Assembly (NCBI RefSeq): GCF_019510245.1
Contig: NZ_JAEKKT010000129.1
Span: 21,690 to 85,689 of the forward strand
Length of the DNA: 64,000 bases
Reading direction: 5' to 3'
Source of the DNA: Streptomyces sp.
Lineage (GTDB): Bacteria; Actinomycetota; Actinomycetes; Streptomycetales; Streptomycetaceae
Positions 15,058-24,020 of the stretch are shown here, piece by piece. Each line of letters opens with the position of its first letter. Position 1 is the stretch's first letter. The notes under the pieces were generated by a model, which was not told the DNA's origin, made no database searches, and was given only the letters and a program-made list of their open reading frames with translations. A program made the position numbers and the translations under genes.

Positions 15058-16236
15058 TCAGGGCGGCTGCACCGGGCGCAACGCCCGCACCACCGCCCAG
15101 ACGACGGAGATGAACGGCACGGCCACGACTGCGCCGATCACCCCCGCGACGATGCTGCCCGCGATGACGGACACGGCGACGGCGAGGGGGTGCAGCCGCA
15201 CCGCCCAGCTCATCACCAGCGGATGCAGCACATGCCCCTCCAGCTGCCCGATGACGACGATGAGCACGAGGACCGCGACGGCCGTGAGCGGGCCGCGGCC
15301 GGCCAGCGCCACCACCGTGGCCACGCTCAGCGCGACCGGTGAGCCGACCAGCGGGACGAACGCGGCGAAGAACTCCAGCAGGGTGAGCGGCAGCGCGAGC
15401 GGCACCCGCAGGACGAGCAGGGCGACGCCCACGAGGACGGCGTTGGTGGCGGCCACGATGATGATGCCGCGGGTGTATCCGGCGAACGTCCGCCAGGCCG
15501 CGCGCCCCGCCCGGTCCCAGGCGTTGCGGGCGCCGGCGGGCAGGAGTTCGCTGCTCGTCCAGGCCCACAGCCGTTCGCCGGAGTGGATGAAGAAGACCGA
15601 GGTGAAGAGCGCGAGCGCGCCGCCGGTGACCAGTTCGACGAGGGTGCCGAAGCCGCTGAGGGCCCTGCTCGCCAGGTTCGAGCGGTGGGCCTGGACGTAG
15701 TCGACGATCTGCTGCTGGAGGTGCGACAGGGCGCCCGGTCCGAGCCGGAAGGGCGGGCGCCGCAGCCAGACCTCGATGCGGTGGATGCCGCCGCGGAACT
15801 CGTCGGCCAGCGTCGCGGACTCCTGCGCGACCGCGTTGCCCACCAGGGCCAGCAGGCCGAAGAACAGGCAGATGCTGCCGACCAGGCTCACCGCCACGGA
15901 CAGCGGCCTGGGCAGCCACCGGGCCAGCACGTCGGCGAGCGGGCGCAGGACCGACGTGATGACCAGGGCCAGGAACACGGAGACGGCGATCAGCTGGAAG
16001 CGGCCGAGGACGACGAAGACGCCGTAGACGACGATGCCGACCACGATGAGCCGCCAGGCGTAGGCGGCGGCGATCCGCAGGGCGGGGACGACGACCGCGC
16101 TGACGGAGGCGGAGGCGCGCGGGTCGCGGGCCCGTCTCGGGATCCAGACCGCTCGTGCGGCCCGGCTCTCCGATGCCGCGCCACGGGTCCGGCGCGCGCG
16201 GCCCCGCCCGGCCGCCGGCCCGCCCGCACCCGCCAC
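15058..16236 (-). CDS. AI-2E (PerM-like) family membrane transporter
   Basis: The 392-residue protein has a basic N-terminal tail of about 50 residues, then paired membrane segments (LIVVGIVVYGVFVVLGRFQL, PLSVAVSLVGSICLFFGLLAL), a cytoplasmic or extracytoplasmic linker and a C-terminal cluster of helices with the family's PLVGSPVAL and GQLEGHVLHPLVM motifs. AI-2E/PerM proteins include autoinducer-2 exporters and Na+/H+ antiporters, and the substrate cannot be assigned from sequence. It starts at GTG 16236 and converges with the sensor kinase, whose stop is only 16 bp away. Confidence 0.9.
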   Translation of the reverse strand: MAGAGGPAAGRGRARRTRGAASESRAARAVWIPRRARDPRASASVSAVVVPALRIAAAYAWRLIVVGIVVYGVFVVLGRFQLIAVSVFLALVITSVLRPLADVLARWLPRPLSVAVSLVGSICLFFGLLALVGNAVAQESATLADEFRGGIHRIEVWLRRPPFRLGPGALSHLQQQIVDYVQAHRSNLASRALSGFGTLVELVTGGALALFTSVFFIHSGERLWAWTSSELLPAGARNAWDRAGRAAWRTFAGYTRGIIIVAATNAVLVGVALLVLRVPLALPLTLLEFFAAFVPLVGSPVALSVATVVALAGRGPLTAVAVLVLIVVIGQLEGHVLHPLVMSWAVRLHPLAVAVSVIAGSIVAGVIGAVVAVPFISVVWAVVRALRPVQPP

Positions 16237-16322
16237 CGTGCCTCCTGTCGCCGGCTTCCCTCGCCTCTACAGCACGTTAGGGGCATTTCGGGCGGCGGGC
16301 GGGTTGCGGTGGGCCAAGGGGG

Positions 16323-17126
16323 TCAGTGCGCGGCCGTCTCGGCGACGGCGGTGCGGACGGCTCGTTCCACCAGGCTCACGCCCTTCGGCATGGACGCGTT
16401 GCCGTCGGAGAGGACCGCGACGAGGTAGTGGTGGCCGCCGGTCGTGATGCGCCCGATGCTGTTGATGTCCCACAGTCCGGTCGTGGTGCGCATGAGCCAG
16501 CCGTTCTTCAGCGCCCACCCGGCGTCGGCGGCGGCGGAGACGCCCCAGGACTGCTCGGTGGCGATCTCGCTCATCAGGGTGCCGATACGGTTCCGGGACG
16601 CCGCGTCGAGGGGCGTGCTGCCGGTGCCGAAGATCGCGCGCAGCAGTCGTATCTGATCGGCGGCGGTGGTCCGGGTGAGCCCCCACAGGCCGCCGGGACC
16701 GCCCTGGGTCGAGGTCAGTCCGAGCCGTTCGTTGGCCGACGCCAGGCCGGGGGCCTCGCCGATGGCCCGCCACAGGGCGGTGGCCGCGGTGTTGTCGCTG
16801 TCGCGGATCATCACCTGCGCCTCGGCGCTCTCCCGTGCGGTGAGGGCGCGCCGGTGGTCCCGCGCGTGGAGGAGCATGGCGGCGAGGATGTCGACCTTGA
16901 CGATGCTCGCCGTGTCGTAGGGCGTGTCGTCGCCGTACACCGCGGGTTCCCCGCCGGTGGCGTCCAGGTCGAGGACGGCGGCGGTCACCCGGGCCGTGCC
17001 CCGCGCCTGGACGGTGGTGCGGAAGTCGGTGGTGCCGGAGCCGGCACCGGCCGCCATGGCCGCCGGCGCGGCTCCGGCGAGCAGGGTCACCACCGTGGCC
17101 ACGACGGACAGGGTTCGGTTGAGCAT
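16323..17126 (-). CDS. Secreted class A beta-lactamase-like serine hydrolase
   Basis: The 267-residue protein carries a signal peptide (SVVATVVTLLAGAAPAAMA) and a penicillin-binding-fold hydrolase domain. The active-site tetrad is SIVK (SxxK), the second motif is SDN in MIRDSDNTAAT, and KNG in WALKNGWLM takes the place of the KTG triad. Without an evident Glu166-type loop it may be an inactive or peptidoglycan-directed relative rather than a resistance enzyme. The ATG at 17126 has GAAGG upstream and exposes the signal peptide directly. It is divergent from the NCS1 permease at 17391. Confidence 0.85.
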   Translation of the reverse strand: MLNRTLSVVATVVTLLAGAAPAAMAAGAGSGTTDFRTTVQARGTARVTAAVLDLDATGGEPAVYGDDTPYDTASIVKVDILAAMLLHARDHRRALTARESAEAQVMIRDSDNTAATALWRAIGEAPGLASANERLGLTSTQGGPGGLWGLTRTTAADQIRLLRAIFGTGSTPLDAASRNRIGTLMSEIATEQSWGVSAAADAGWALKNGWLMRTTTGLWDINSIGRITTGGHHYLVAVLSDGNASMPKGVSLVERAVRTAVAETAAH

Positions 17127-17225
17127 GCGGAACCTTCGCAGTTCGGGTCGGAGGGACACAGAGCTGCGAACGTAGACAAAATGTCCGTCCTGCGACATGA
17201 CCGCCGCCACGCCTGGACCGGTTCG

Positions 17226-17273
17226 GGGCCGATTGTGAGCAGAGCAACAGGGCCGGCTGTGAGCGGGGCAACA
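17226..17273. repeat. 24-bp direct repeat in the NCS1 permease promoter region
   Basis: Two adjacent 24-bp units share GGGCCG and TGTGAGC with GCAACA ends, 20 of 24 positions identical, lying 118 bp upstream of the permease start and 100 bp upstream of the divergent serine hydrolase. Back-to-back direct repeats in a control region suggest a regulator binding site, but no cognate regulator is adjacent. Confidence 0.6.
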
Positions 17274-17390
17274 CAACCGCACGCGAGACGGGCCTTCCGG
17301 TGCACGGAACACGGATTCCGCATGCCTCATCCGTGTCGGTCCGGGGAAAGAATGAGGTCAGAGCGGCGGACCTGGCCCCTGGGAGGTGCC

Positions 17391-18842
17391 ATGAGCACAT
17401 CGGCGGAACCGCGGTTGAGCGGTCTGGAGGTCCGGTCCATCGACTACGTGCCGCTGGACGAGCGGCACGGCAAGCTGTGGCATCTGGGGCCGCTGTGGTT
17501 CATGTCCAACGCGCAGATCGCCACCCTGGCCGTGGGGCTGATCAGCATCACGGAGGGCGGCAATCTGGTCTGGTCGCTGCTGGCGATCGTCGCGGGCACG
17601 CTGATCGGCACGTTCTTCATGGCGTTCCACTCGGCACAGGGGCCGCAGCTGGGTCTGCCGCAGATGATCCAGTCCCGACCGCAGTTCGGCTACGTCGGGG
17701 CGCTGCTGGTGTGGCTGTTCGCGTACGTGCAGTACGCGGGCTTCAACGTGTTCAACACCATCCTGGCCGGCCAGGCGCTCAACACGACGATCCACGGCGG
17801 GGTGAAGCTGTGGGTGGCCGTGGTCACGGTGATCGGGCTGGTCGTGGCGCTGGTGGGGTACGACGTCATCCACAAGGCCGAGCGGTTCCTGACCTACACG
17901 TTCCTGGTCGTCTTCGGGATCTTCACCGTCGGTGTGCTGGTCACGCTGCACTACCCGGCGGGCTCCTTCGACCTGGGCGCCTTCAAGGCCACACCGTTCC
18001 TGGCGCAGTTCGGCGTGGTCGCCGGCTACCAGATCAGCTGGGCCATCTACGTCTCGGACTACTCGCGCTATCTGCCGCCGGACGTCACCGTCCGCAAGAC
18101 GTTCTACTGGACCTACTTCGGCTCGGCGCTCGGCGGCATCTGGCTGATGGTGCTCGGGACGCTGCTGGCCGGCTGGGCGGGCGACAGCTTCGACACGATC
18201 CCGTCGATCAACGCCGCCGGCGACAAGGTCTTCAACGGCTTCGGCGCGATCGTGCTGCTGTTCTCGGCGCTGGGCCTGATCTCGGTCACGGCGCTGAACA
18301 TGTACGGCGGTTCCCTGACCCTGATCAGCGCGATCGACTCGTTCAGACGGGTACGGCCGACGCTGGGCGTGCGTCTGGTCACCCTCCTGGTGACCGCGGC
18401 GCTCTCCCTGATCGGCGCACTGGCCGCCACGTCGAACTTCCTGACGAACTTCAACAACTTCCTGCTGCTGGTGCTCTACCTGTTCATCCCGTGGACGTCC
18501 GTGAACCTGATGGACTACTACGTGGTGCGCCGGGGCCACTACGCGATCGCCGAGATCTTCAAGCCGAACGGCATCTACGGCCGCTGGGGATGGCAGGGGA
18601 TCGTCTCGTACCTGGTCGGGTTCGCCGTGATGATCCCGTTCTTCTCGGTCGGCACGCTCTATGTCGGTCCCGCCGCCGAGGCGCTCGACGGCGCCGACAT
18701 CTCCCTGTTCGTCGGGTTGCCGGTGTCGGCGCTGCTGTACTGGTGGCTGACCCGCTCGATCGACGTCGCGGAGGAGACCCGCATCGCCGAGGCGGAGGCC
18801 GCCGCCCTGGAGCAGGCGGCACACGAGCACCGCGAGCCGTGA
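17391..18842 (+). CDS. NCS1-family nucleobase/allantoin-type permease
   Basis: The 483-residue carrier has about twelve membrane segments in the nucleobase:cation symporter-1 pattern: GPLWFMSNAQIATLAVG in helix 1, GPQLGLPQMIQSRPQFGYVG in the substrate-binding region, and PWTSVNLMDYYVVRRGHY in a late helix. NCS1 proteins import purines, cytosine, allantoin, thiamine or hydantoins. The ATG at 17391 has a GGGAGG site 4 bases upstream; the much longer open frame upstream is not coding. A 24-bp direct repeat lies in its promoter region. No catabolic gene for a nucleobase adjoins it, so the substrate is open. Confidence 0.9.
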   Translation: MSTSAEPRLSGLEVRSIDYVPLDERHGKLWHLGPLWFMSNAQIATLAVGLISITEGGNLVWSLLAIVAGTLIGTFFMAFHSAQGPQLGLPQMIQSRPQFGYVGALLVWLFAYVQYAGFNVFNTILAGQALNTTIHGGVKLWVAVVTVIGLVVALVGYDVIHKAERFLTYTFLVVFGIFTVGVLVTLHYPAGSFDLGAFKATPFLAQFGVVAGYQISWAIYVSDYSRYLPPDVTVRKTFYWTYFGSALGGIWLMVLGTLLAGWAGDSFDTIPSINAAGDKVFNGFGAIVLLFSALGLISVTALNMYGGSLTLISAIDSFRRVRPTLGVRLVTLLVTAALSLIGALAATSNFLTNFNNFLLLVLYLFIPWTSVNLMDYYVVRRGHYAIAEIFKPNGIYGRWGWQGIVSYLVGFAVMIPFFSVGTLYVGPAAEALDGADISLFVGLPVSALLYWWLTRSIDVAEETRIAEAEAAALEQAAHEHREP

Positions 18843-18995
18843 CCGGCGGCCGCCGGAGGCGGCAGCTGATCTCCGTGCCGGCGGACCGGTCGGCGGGGAC
18901 GCTGCGCTTCCCCGTGCCGGTGTCGGCCGCTCCGGTGGACGAGGGGCCTGCCGGCACCCTCGTCGACTCGTTCCTGCTCCGGCACCACGGCCGGG

Positions 18996-19517
18996 TCAGT
19001 ACGCGGAGTTGACGTTGTCGATGGAGCCGTACCGGTGCGCGGCGTAGTTGGCCGCGGCGGTGATGTTGGCGACCGGGTCGGTGACGCTGCCCGCGGTGCC
19101 GGCGACGTGGTACGCGTTGAAGGTGGGGTCGATGACCTGGAGCAGGCCCTTGGAGGGGGTGCCCTTCTTGGCGTTGACGTCCCAGTTGTTCTGTGCACTC
19201 GGGTTGCCGCCGGACTCGCGCATGATGTTGCGCTTGAGGCCCTCGTAGCTGCCCGGGATGCCCTTGGACTTCATGATCTGCAGGGACTGCTTGATCCAGC
19301 CGTCGAGGTTGTTGGCGGAACCGGTCTTCGAGATGGTGCGGCTGCTGTCGCCGGAGGAGGCCGTGACCGCGGTCGAGGTGTGCGCCTGCGTCATCTCGGC
19401 AGCCTGTGCGTTCGCCGGCATCAGCGTGAGGGCGGCGGCCGCGGCACCGGTCGTGACGAAGCCGGTCAGGCCGATGGTGCGCAGGCGGGCGATGCGGGTG
19501 CGGTTGATCGTGGTCAT
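18996..19517 (-). CDS. Secreted lytic transglycosylase-like peptidoglycan hydrolase (SLT/lysozyme fold)
   Basis: The 173-residue protein has a signal peptide (TGFVTTGAAAAALTLMPANAQA) and a compact SLT domain: LKRNIMRESGGNPSAQNNWD contains the catalytic Glu in the ES motif, and GTPSKGLLQVIDPTFNAYH supplies the GLLQV motif. Such enzymes cleave the MurNAc-GlcNAc bond and act in spore germination or cell-wall turnover. The ATG at 19517 follows GGAGAG. The gene is convergent with the permease. Nothing in the 5' leader could be matched confidently to a riboswitch. Confidence 0.9.
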   Translation of the reverse strand: MTTINRTRIARLRTIGLTGFVTTGAAAAALTLMPANAQAAEMTQAHTSTAVTASSGDSSRTISKTGSANNLDGWIKQSLQIMKSKGIPGSYEGLKRNIMRESGGNPSAQNNWDVNAKKGTPSKGLLQVIDPTFNAYHVAGTAGSVTDPVANITAAANYAAHRYGSIDNVNSAY

Positions 19518-19904
19518 GTGTAAGCAACTCTCCGGTGGGGGACGGCGTCGGCGCCGGCCGCGGTGTGCGGCGGCGGTGGGCGGAGCCCGTACTACCGGCG
19601 GGAGGGGGTCGGGCCCGGCGTGATCCGCTCGGCCCGTCGCTCCCGGCGACGAGAGCAATGGTTAGCGGTCGGCGGAGCGGGCCGCAATGATGTGACGTAC
19701 TACCCGACTTAGGATTGAATGACGTAAATGCCCTTTTTAGGTGGCTTGTCGCCAGTTCAGGGCGTTCCGTACCTACGACGCTCTATAGGATGTGATCTGG
19801 CTCCTATGGGGGGTGTCACGCATCCGGGGCCCTTTCGCGTGGTCCGCGGCGCGGTGCCGGCACCCTCCACAGCTCTCGTACAGGCCGCCGCGAGACCATC
19901 GCCC

Positions 19905-20325
19905 ATGTCTGTCACCCCCACACCGGCGCCGGGCGCGATCCGGGTGCTGATCGTCGACGACGAGCCGGAACTGACGAACTGCTCCCGGTCGCGGTCAGAG
20001 CGGCGGGCTGCTGTGCCGCTCCGGGGCCGGCGGGGTCGTCGCGGAAGAGGGGGGCGGGTGCTCGGCGACCTGATGCTGGGTGAGCGGACCCGCGAGGTGC
20101 GCCGGGGCGGCACGCAGATCTCGCTCACCGCGAAGGAGTTCGACCGCCTCCCGCTCCCGCGCCCCCGGCGCCGCGAGCGGGGCGGGTCTCGGGCCGGCCA
20201 TCGCGGCGGCGATCACCCAGGCGCACGGCGGCCGCGTCGAGGTGGGCGGCGCACCCGGCGACACCCGGTGCACCGTCACCCTGCCGCTCGCCCCTGCGAG
20301 CAGCCGTTCCGCCGGAACCGCCTGA
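19905..20325 (+). pseudogene. Collapsed two-component system: response regulator plus histidine kinase remnants
   Basis: Three conserved pieces of an OmpR-type regulator and its kinase lie within about 420 bp. 19938-19976 encodes IRVLIVDDEPELT, the first strand and acidic pair of a receiver domain. In the same frame, 20058-20150 encodes LGDLMLGERTREVRRGG then ISLTAKEFDRL, the opening of the winged-helix output domain, with about 100 receiver residues missing. After a +1 frame change, about 20179-20322 encodes GAGLGPAIAAAITQAHGGRV and TLPLAP, the G2 box and C-terminus of a histidine kinase. The order matches a normal regulator-kinase operon shrunk by internal deletions. It cannot yield a functional product. 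Confidence 0.85.
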
Positions 20326-20676
20326 CGTCAGGGCACCGCCGGCCGCCCCTCCCCCGCACGCTGCCACCCCGGACGGACGCCCTCCCCGCCTGCCCGGCCC
20401 GCAGCAGCGCCGGGCGGGGGCCCTCACGGGTGTCCATGACCGTCAGGGCGTCTGCACGGGCGGTCTGCCGGAGCGTCCTGTCCGGCTCCTCGAAGAGCGC
20501 GCCGGCGGTGTCCCCGGGGGGAGGCCCGTCGGCGGCGCGGATCGCTGCCGCGGGCACCGCCCCGCACGTCGTGCTGCGGGTCGCCTGCCGACGGCACATG
20601 GTGGTGGTACGGCACGGGCGGCGGCGTCCGGCCGGGCATCCTGACCCCTGCGCCGTCGTTGTCCCTGACACCTCTC

Positions 20677-20721
20677 GATACCTCTGATACCTCTGATACC
20701 TCTAGTGCTTCAGATACCTCT
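20677..20721. repeat. 9-bp tandem repeat GATACCTCT
   Basis: Three perfect adjacent copies (20677-20703) and a fourth at 20713-20721 lie just upstream of the GPP34 gene. Read in that gene's frame they would encode Asp-Thr-Ser repeats if a TTG at 20659 were used, but the ATG at 20755 is better supported. The gap 20326-20676 holds nothing recognised; a few frames there look like further gene debris but no family could be named. Confidence 0.75.
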
Positions 20722-20754
20722 GGTGCCTTCGTCGCCTCTGTTGGGGAGTCCGTC

Positions 20755-21360
20755 ATGACCACACCCCGGGACCTGTTCCTCGTCACCGTGTACGACGCCG
20801 CCGCACGGCCCGTCGAGCAGGGTGACCTCTCGCTGGCGCTCGCGGGAGCCGAACTGGTCGATCTCATCGACGCCGGGGCGGTCACGCTCGACGGCGAGCT
20901 CATCGTGCCCGCGGCGGCGGGCGGGACGGCCGACCGCCTCCTCGACGAAGCGGTGGCGGCGCTGCGGCGGGAGACGCCGTACGAGTCGGTCGAGGACTGG
21001 CTGTGGCGGCGGGGGCGCGGCTTGGGCGCCGCCTATCTGGACGCCCTGGAGGCGGACGGGACCGTCGCCCGGCAGCGGCGGCGCTGGCTGCCGCTGCCGA
21101 CCGGGCGGACGGAGGCCGCAGACTCGCCCGAGCGCGCGCAGGCGCACGAGCGCTGGGCGTCGGGTGAGCCGGTGCTCGCCGCCCTCGCGGCCGCGGTGGG
21201 GATCCGGGACGAGGCGGCCAAGGACCTCGCGAGTGCGGTCTCCGAGGCGATCGTGACGGTGGTGGCCGCCGTGGACGACGCCGTGACGGAACTGGCCGCC
21301 GTACGCCAGCGCCGGGAAATCGAGGACGCGGCCTTCGACAACGTCTGGCGCGGCCTGTAA
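20755..21360 (+). CDS. GPP34-family (Golgi phosphoprotein 3-like) protein
   Basis: The 201-residue helical protein matches the bacterial GPP34 pattern: RDLFLVTVYDAAARPVEQGD at the start, then ALAGAELVDLIDAGAVTLDG, and a C-terminal AVSEAIVTVVAAVDDAVTELAAV helix. Eukaryotic homologues bind PI4P; Streptomyces carry many copies, often near conservons, with unknown role. GGGGAG precedes the ATG at 20755. The next gene (DedA) begins 68 bp downstream on the same strand, which could mean co-transcription of two membrane-associated proteins. Confidence 0.85.
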   Translation: MTTPRDLFLVTVYDAAARPVEQGDLSLALAGAELVDLIDAGAVTLDGELIVPAAAGGTADRLLDEAVAALRRETPYESVEDWLWRRGRGLGAAYLDALEADGTVARQRRRWLPLPTGRTEAADSPERAQAHERWASGEPVLAALAAAVGIRDEAAKDLASAVSEAIVTVVAAVDDAVTELAAVRQRREIEDAAFDNVWRGL

Positions 21361-21427
21361 CGGCCGCCGTCTGCCCACCGGAGTGCCTGCCCCGGCCGTC
21401 GACAGCCCGGCCGCGTACGGTGGGGGC

Positions 21428-22048
21428 ATGGCGCCGCCGCTTCCGGGCCCACTGGCCCATCTGGCCCCCCTGCTCGGCCACTACGGCTACTGGGCCGTCG
21501 GTGCCGTGGTCCTCGTGGAGGACTTCGGAGTCCCCGCCCCGGGGGAGACCATCCTGATCGCCGCGGGCGTCTACGCGGGGGCCGGTCAGCTGAACATCGT
21601 GGCCGTCGCGGTCATCGCGTTCGCCGCCGCCGTCATCGGGGACAACATCGGGTATCTGATCGGCCACACCGGCGGACGGGCCTTCGTGCACCGTTGGGGA
21701 CGCTATGTGTTCCTGACCCCGGAGCGCTTCCGGAGGGCCGAGGAGTTCTTCACCCGCCATGGCGGCAAGATCGTCGTCGTCGCCCGCTTCGTGGAGGGGC
21801 TCCGCCAGGTCAACGGCATCATCGCGGGCACCAGCGGGATGCCCTGGCGCCGTTTCCTGGTCTTCAACGCCCTCGGCGCGGCACTGTGGGTCGGCCTGTG
21901 GACGAGCCTCGCCTATGTGACGGGCACCCACATCACCGCCGTCTACGACGCGATCAGCCGCTACCAGCGGTACGCGCTCATCGCCGTCGGCGTGCTCGTG
22001 GCCGCGCTCGTCGCCCGGCACCTCCTGCGCCGCCGGCGCCCGGCCTGA
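21428..22048 (+). CDS. DedA-family membrane protein
   Basis: The 206-residue integral membrane protein has the DedA signature: VLVEDFGVPAPGETILIAAG (the FGxxxPGE region near the first helix), GDNIGYLIGHTGGRAF, and the basic motif VVARFVEGLRQVNGIIAGTSGMPWRRF. DedA proteins are lipid scramblases or flippases linked to membrane homeostasis and envelope stress. The ATG at 21428 follows GGTGGGGG; an upstream in-frame start at 21383 lacks a site. The C-terminus ends in an arginine-rich tail. Confidence 0.92.
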   Translation: MAPPLPGPLAHLAPLLGHYGYWAVGAVVLVEDFGVPAPGETILIAAGVYAGAGQLNIVAVAVIAFAAAVIGDNIGYLIGHTGGRAFVHRWGRYVFLTPERFRRAEEFFTRHGGKIVVVARFVEGLRQVNGIIAGTSGMPWRRFLVFNALGAALWVGLWTSLAYVTGTHITAVYDAISRYQRYALIAVGVLVAALVARHLLRRRRPA

Positions 22049-22060
22049 CCGGAAGAGCGT

Positions 22061-23242
22061 TCACCCCTCCGCCTCGGCCCCGGGCACGGCCGGCACCGCC
22101 CGACGGCGGACGAGCGCTACCACCGCTCCCAGCCCGGTCAGGACCGCGAGCGCCCCGTAGCCGTAGGTGAGCGAGGCGAGCGTGGCGACCCCCGCGACCA
22201 GCAGCGGGCCTCCCGCGTCGCCGAGTTCGCGGCCGAGTTCGGCGGCACCCATGGTCTGCCCCAGTCGTTCGGCGGGGGTGCTCGTGGCCAGCGCGGCGAA
22301 GCCGAGCGGGGTGATCAGCCCGGTGCCGGCGCCGATCAGGGCGGCCCCGACCAGGATGCCGGTCAGTCCCGGCAGCATGGCGCAGGCCAGGCCCACGGCG
22401 GTGACCGACAGCCCCGCGGCGAGGCCGCTGCCGGTGCTCAGGCGCCGGTCGTCCAGGGCACGTCCGGCGCGTGGCTGGACCACTGCGGCGGTCGCGGCGA
22501 GCAGCGACACGGCGGCGCCGGTGGCGACCGTGTCCAGCCCGGCGGCGCGGCCGGAGACGGGCAGGAAGCCGACCCCGACCGAGAGTGCCGCGGTGGCGGC
22601 GGCCAGCGCGGAGGTGGGGGCGAGGAACACCGGGTCGGCGAGCCGACGGGCCAGGTCGAGGACGGTCTGGCGGGCTCTGGGCAGCGGCGGCACGGCGGGC
22701 ACGGCGGACGCGGCCCACACGGCGACCGCCGCCCCCAGTACCGCGAGCACGGCGAACAGCAGTCGCAGTCCGCCGACCCGGACCAGAACGCCGCCGAGCA
22801 GCGGGCCGAGGGTGTAGCCGATGGACTTGTAGAAGCCGTAACCGCCGAAGGCACGGCCGTGCCGTGCGGCCGGGTTGAGCCGGGCGACGAGGGCGGAAGC
22901 CGACGGGGAGAACGCGGAGGCCGCGGCCCCCTGCCCGAGGCGCGCGGCCCAGAGCCAGCCGGGGCTGTCGGCGGCGACGTACAGCGCGGACGCGACGGCG
23001 AAGGACACCAGCCCGCCGAGCAGGACCGGACGGGCGCCGATCCGGTCGGCGAGGGTCCCGAACACCGGCTTCAGCAGCACCTCGGCGCCGTCGTACAGCG
23101 CGAGCAGCCCGCCCAGCACCAGCAGCGACATGCCCGCCTGGCCACCGAGGCTCGCGGCGATGCCGTGCGCCCCGAACGCGGTGGTGAACCCCGCGGCGTA
23201 CAGCGGCCACATCTGCCGCGCCGACACGGGCCGCACCGTCAT
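22061..23242 (-). CDS. Major facilitator superfamily transporter
   Basis: The 393-residue protein has twelve predicted helices with the MFS loop motif GTLADRIGARPVLLGG between helices 2 and 3 (motif A, GxLADRxGxR) and a multidrug-type signature YKSIGYTLGPLLGG in helix 5. It is most like drug:H+ antiporters. The start at 23242 has AAAGGGG upstream and is preferred over an upstream ATG eight codons earlier. It converges with DedA, whose stop is 12 bp away. The substrate is unknown. Confidence 0.9.
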   Translation of the reverse strand: MTVRPVSARQMWPLYAAGFTTAFGAHGIAASLGGQAGMSLLVLGGLLALYDGAEVLLKPVFGTLADRIGARPVLLGGLVSFAVASALYVAADSPGWLWAARLGQGAAASAFSPSASALVARLNPAARHGRAFGGYGFYKSIGYTLGPLLGGVLVRVGGLRLLFAVLAVLGAAVAVWAASAVPAVPPLPRARQTVLDLARRLADPVFLAPTSALAAATAALSVGVGFLPVSGRAAGLDTVATGAAVSLLAATAAVVQPRAGRALDDRRLSTGSGLAAGLSVTAVGLACAMLPGLTGILVGAALIGAGTGLITPLGFAALATSTPAERLGQTMGAAELGRELGDAGGPLLVAGVATLASLTYGYGALAVLTGLGAVVALVRRRAVPAVPGAEAEG

Positions 23243-23394
23243 CGCTTGCCCCTTTGGGGTCTGCACTGCGGCCTCACCCGCTTCCGCACCTGCGTCCCGC
23301 CCTCGTCGAGGACGCCTCCGTACGCCTCCGTTCCCCGCAGACTATGCCCGCTCGCCCCGCCGACGGACTGCCCGGCGCGGGTGAACGAGCGGTT

Positions 23395-23934
23395 TCACCA
23401 GGTGTGGGCCACGTCCACCACGAGGTGGTTGGCCGTCTGGAAGACCCGGAACGGCAGCCGGGCGCGGACGCCGAGTCCGGCCTGGGTGTAGCCCTCGGAG
23501 CCACCGGTGACCTTGAACTCCCGGAACGTCCGGTACCCGGTGACGTCGACGGCAGGAAGCGGCGGGTAGGGCTGTCCGGTCGCCGGGTCGTAGCGCGGGG
23601 CGAACAGCGAGATCTCCAGAATGGCACCGCCCTTGATCGGCACCACGGCGTCGGACGGGTCCTGGTGCAGTACGTCGACGTAGCGGACGGTGTAGCCGAT
23701 CGGGTCGGCGGCCGTGCCCTGCGCGTCGAAGACCAGGCGGTCGAAGCACTCGTGCTGTCCGGTCCGCACGTCGGTCAGTCGCCTGGAGGCGACCGGGTCA
23801 CCGGTCTTGTCCAGGCCTCCCCACGTCACGGCACAGTTCACGGCCGTCGGCGCGGCCACCGCCGGAACCGCGCCGGTCAACAGCCCGCCGCCCGCCAGCA
23901 TCATCGCGGCCACTGCAGTACCTGTTCGTCGCAT
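23395..23934 (-). CDS. Secreted AMIN-like domain protein
   Basis: The 179-residue exported protein has a signal peptide (MMLAGGGLLTGAVPAVAA) and one globular domain: WGGLDKTGDPVASRRLTDVR, then CFDRLVFDAQG, IGYTVRYVDVL, and FRVFQTANHLVVDVAHTW at the very end. This beta-rich pattern is that of AMIN-like proteins annotated in actinobacteria, thought to attach to the wall or peptidoglycan. There are two cysteines, so one disulfide is possible. The function is unknown. It is monocistronic, 86 bp from the broken dioxygenase gene, which is transcribed in the same direction. Confidence 0.75.
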   Translation of the reverse strand: MRRTGTAVAAMMLAGGGLLTGAVPAVAAPTAVNCAVTWGGLDKTGDPVASRRLTDVRTGQHECFDRLVFDAQGTAADPIGYTVRYVDVLHQDPSDAVVPIKGGAILEISLFAPRYDPATGQPYPPLPAVDVTGYRTFREFKVTGGSEGYTQAGLGVRARLPFRVFQTANHLVVDVAHTW

Positions 23935-24020
23935 GGCTACCCCCAGCAGCTCTCGCGTAGGTGTGTGTCTGTTCAGACCGGCGGCGCTGCGAAAGGTTGT
24001 ACGTGGCGGAGAAGTCCCTT

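Noticed and set aside
19518..19700. Possible c-di-AMP (ydaO-type) riboswitch before the SLT gene
   Set aside because: Such riboswitches precede some Streptomyces wall hydrolases and GCTAACC occurs here, but the other conserved blocks could not be placed in the right order.
20276..20671. Reverse-strand frame over the GC-rich gap 20.3-20.7 kb
   Set aside because: No recognisable motif, no ribosome site, amino-acid composition typical of an antisense shadow.
20659..20754. TTG at 20659 as GPP34 start giving an Asp-Thr-Ser repeat N-terminus
   Set aside because: The ATG at 20755 has GGGGAG upstream and the family's normal start; the repeats look like non-coding slippage.
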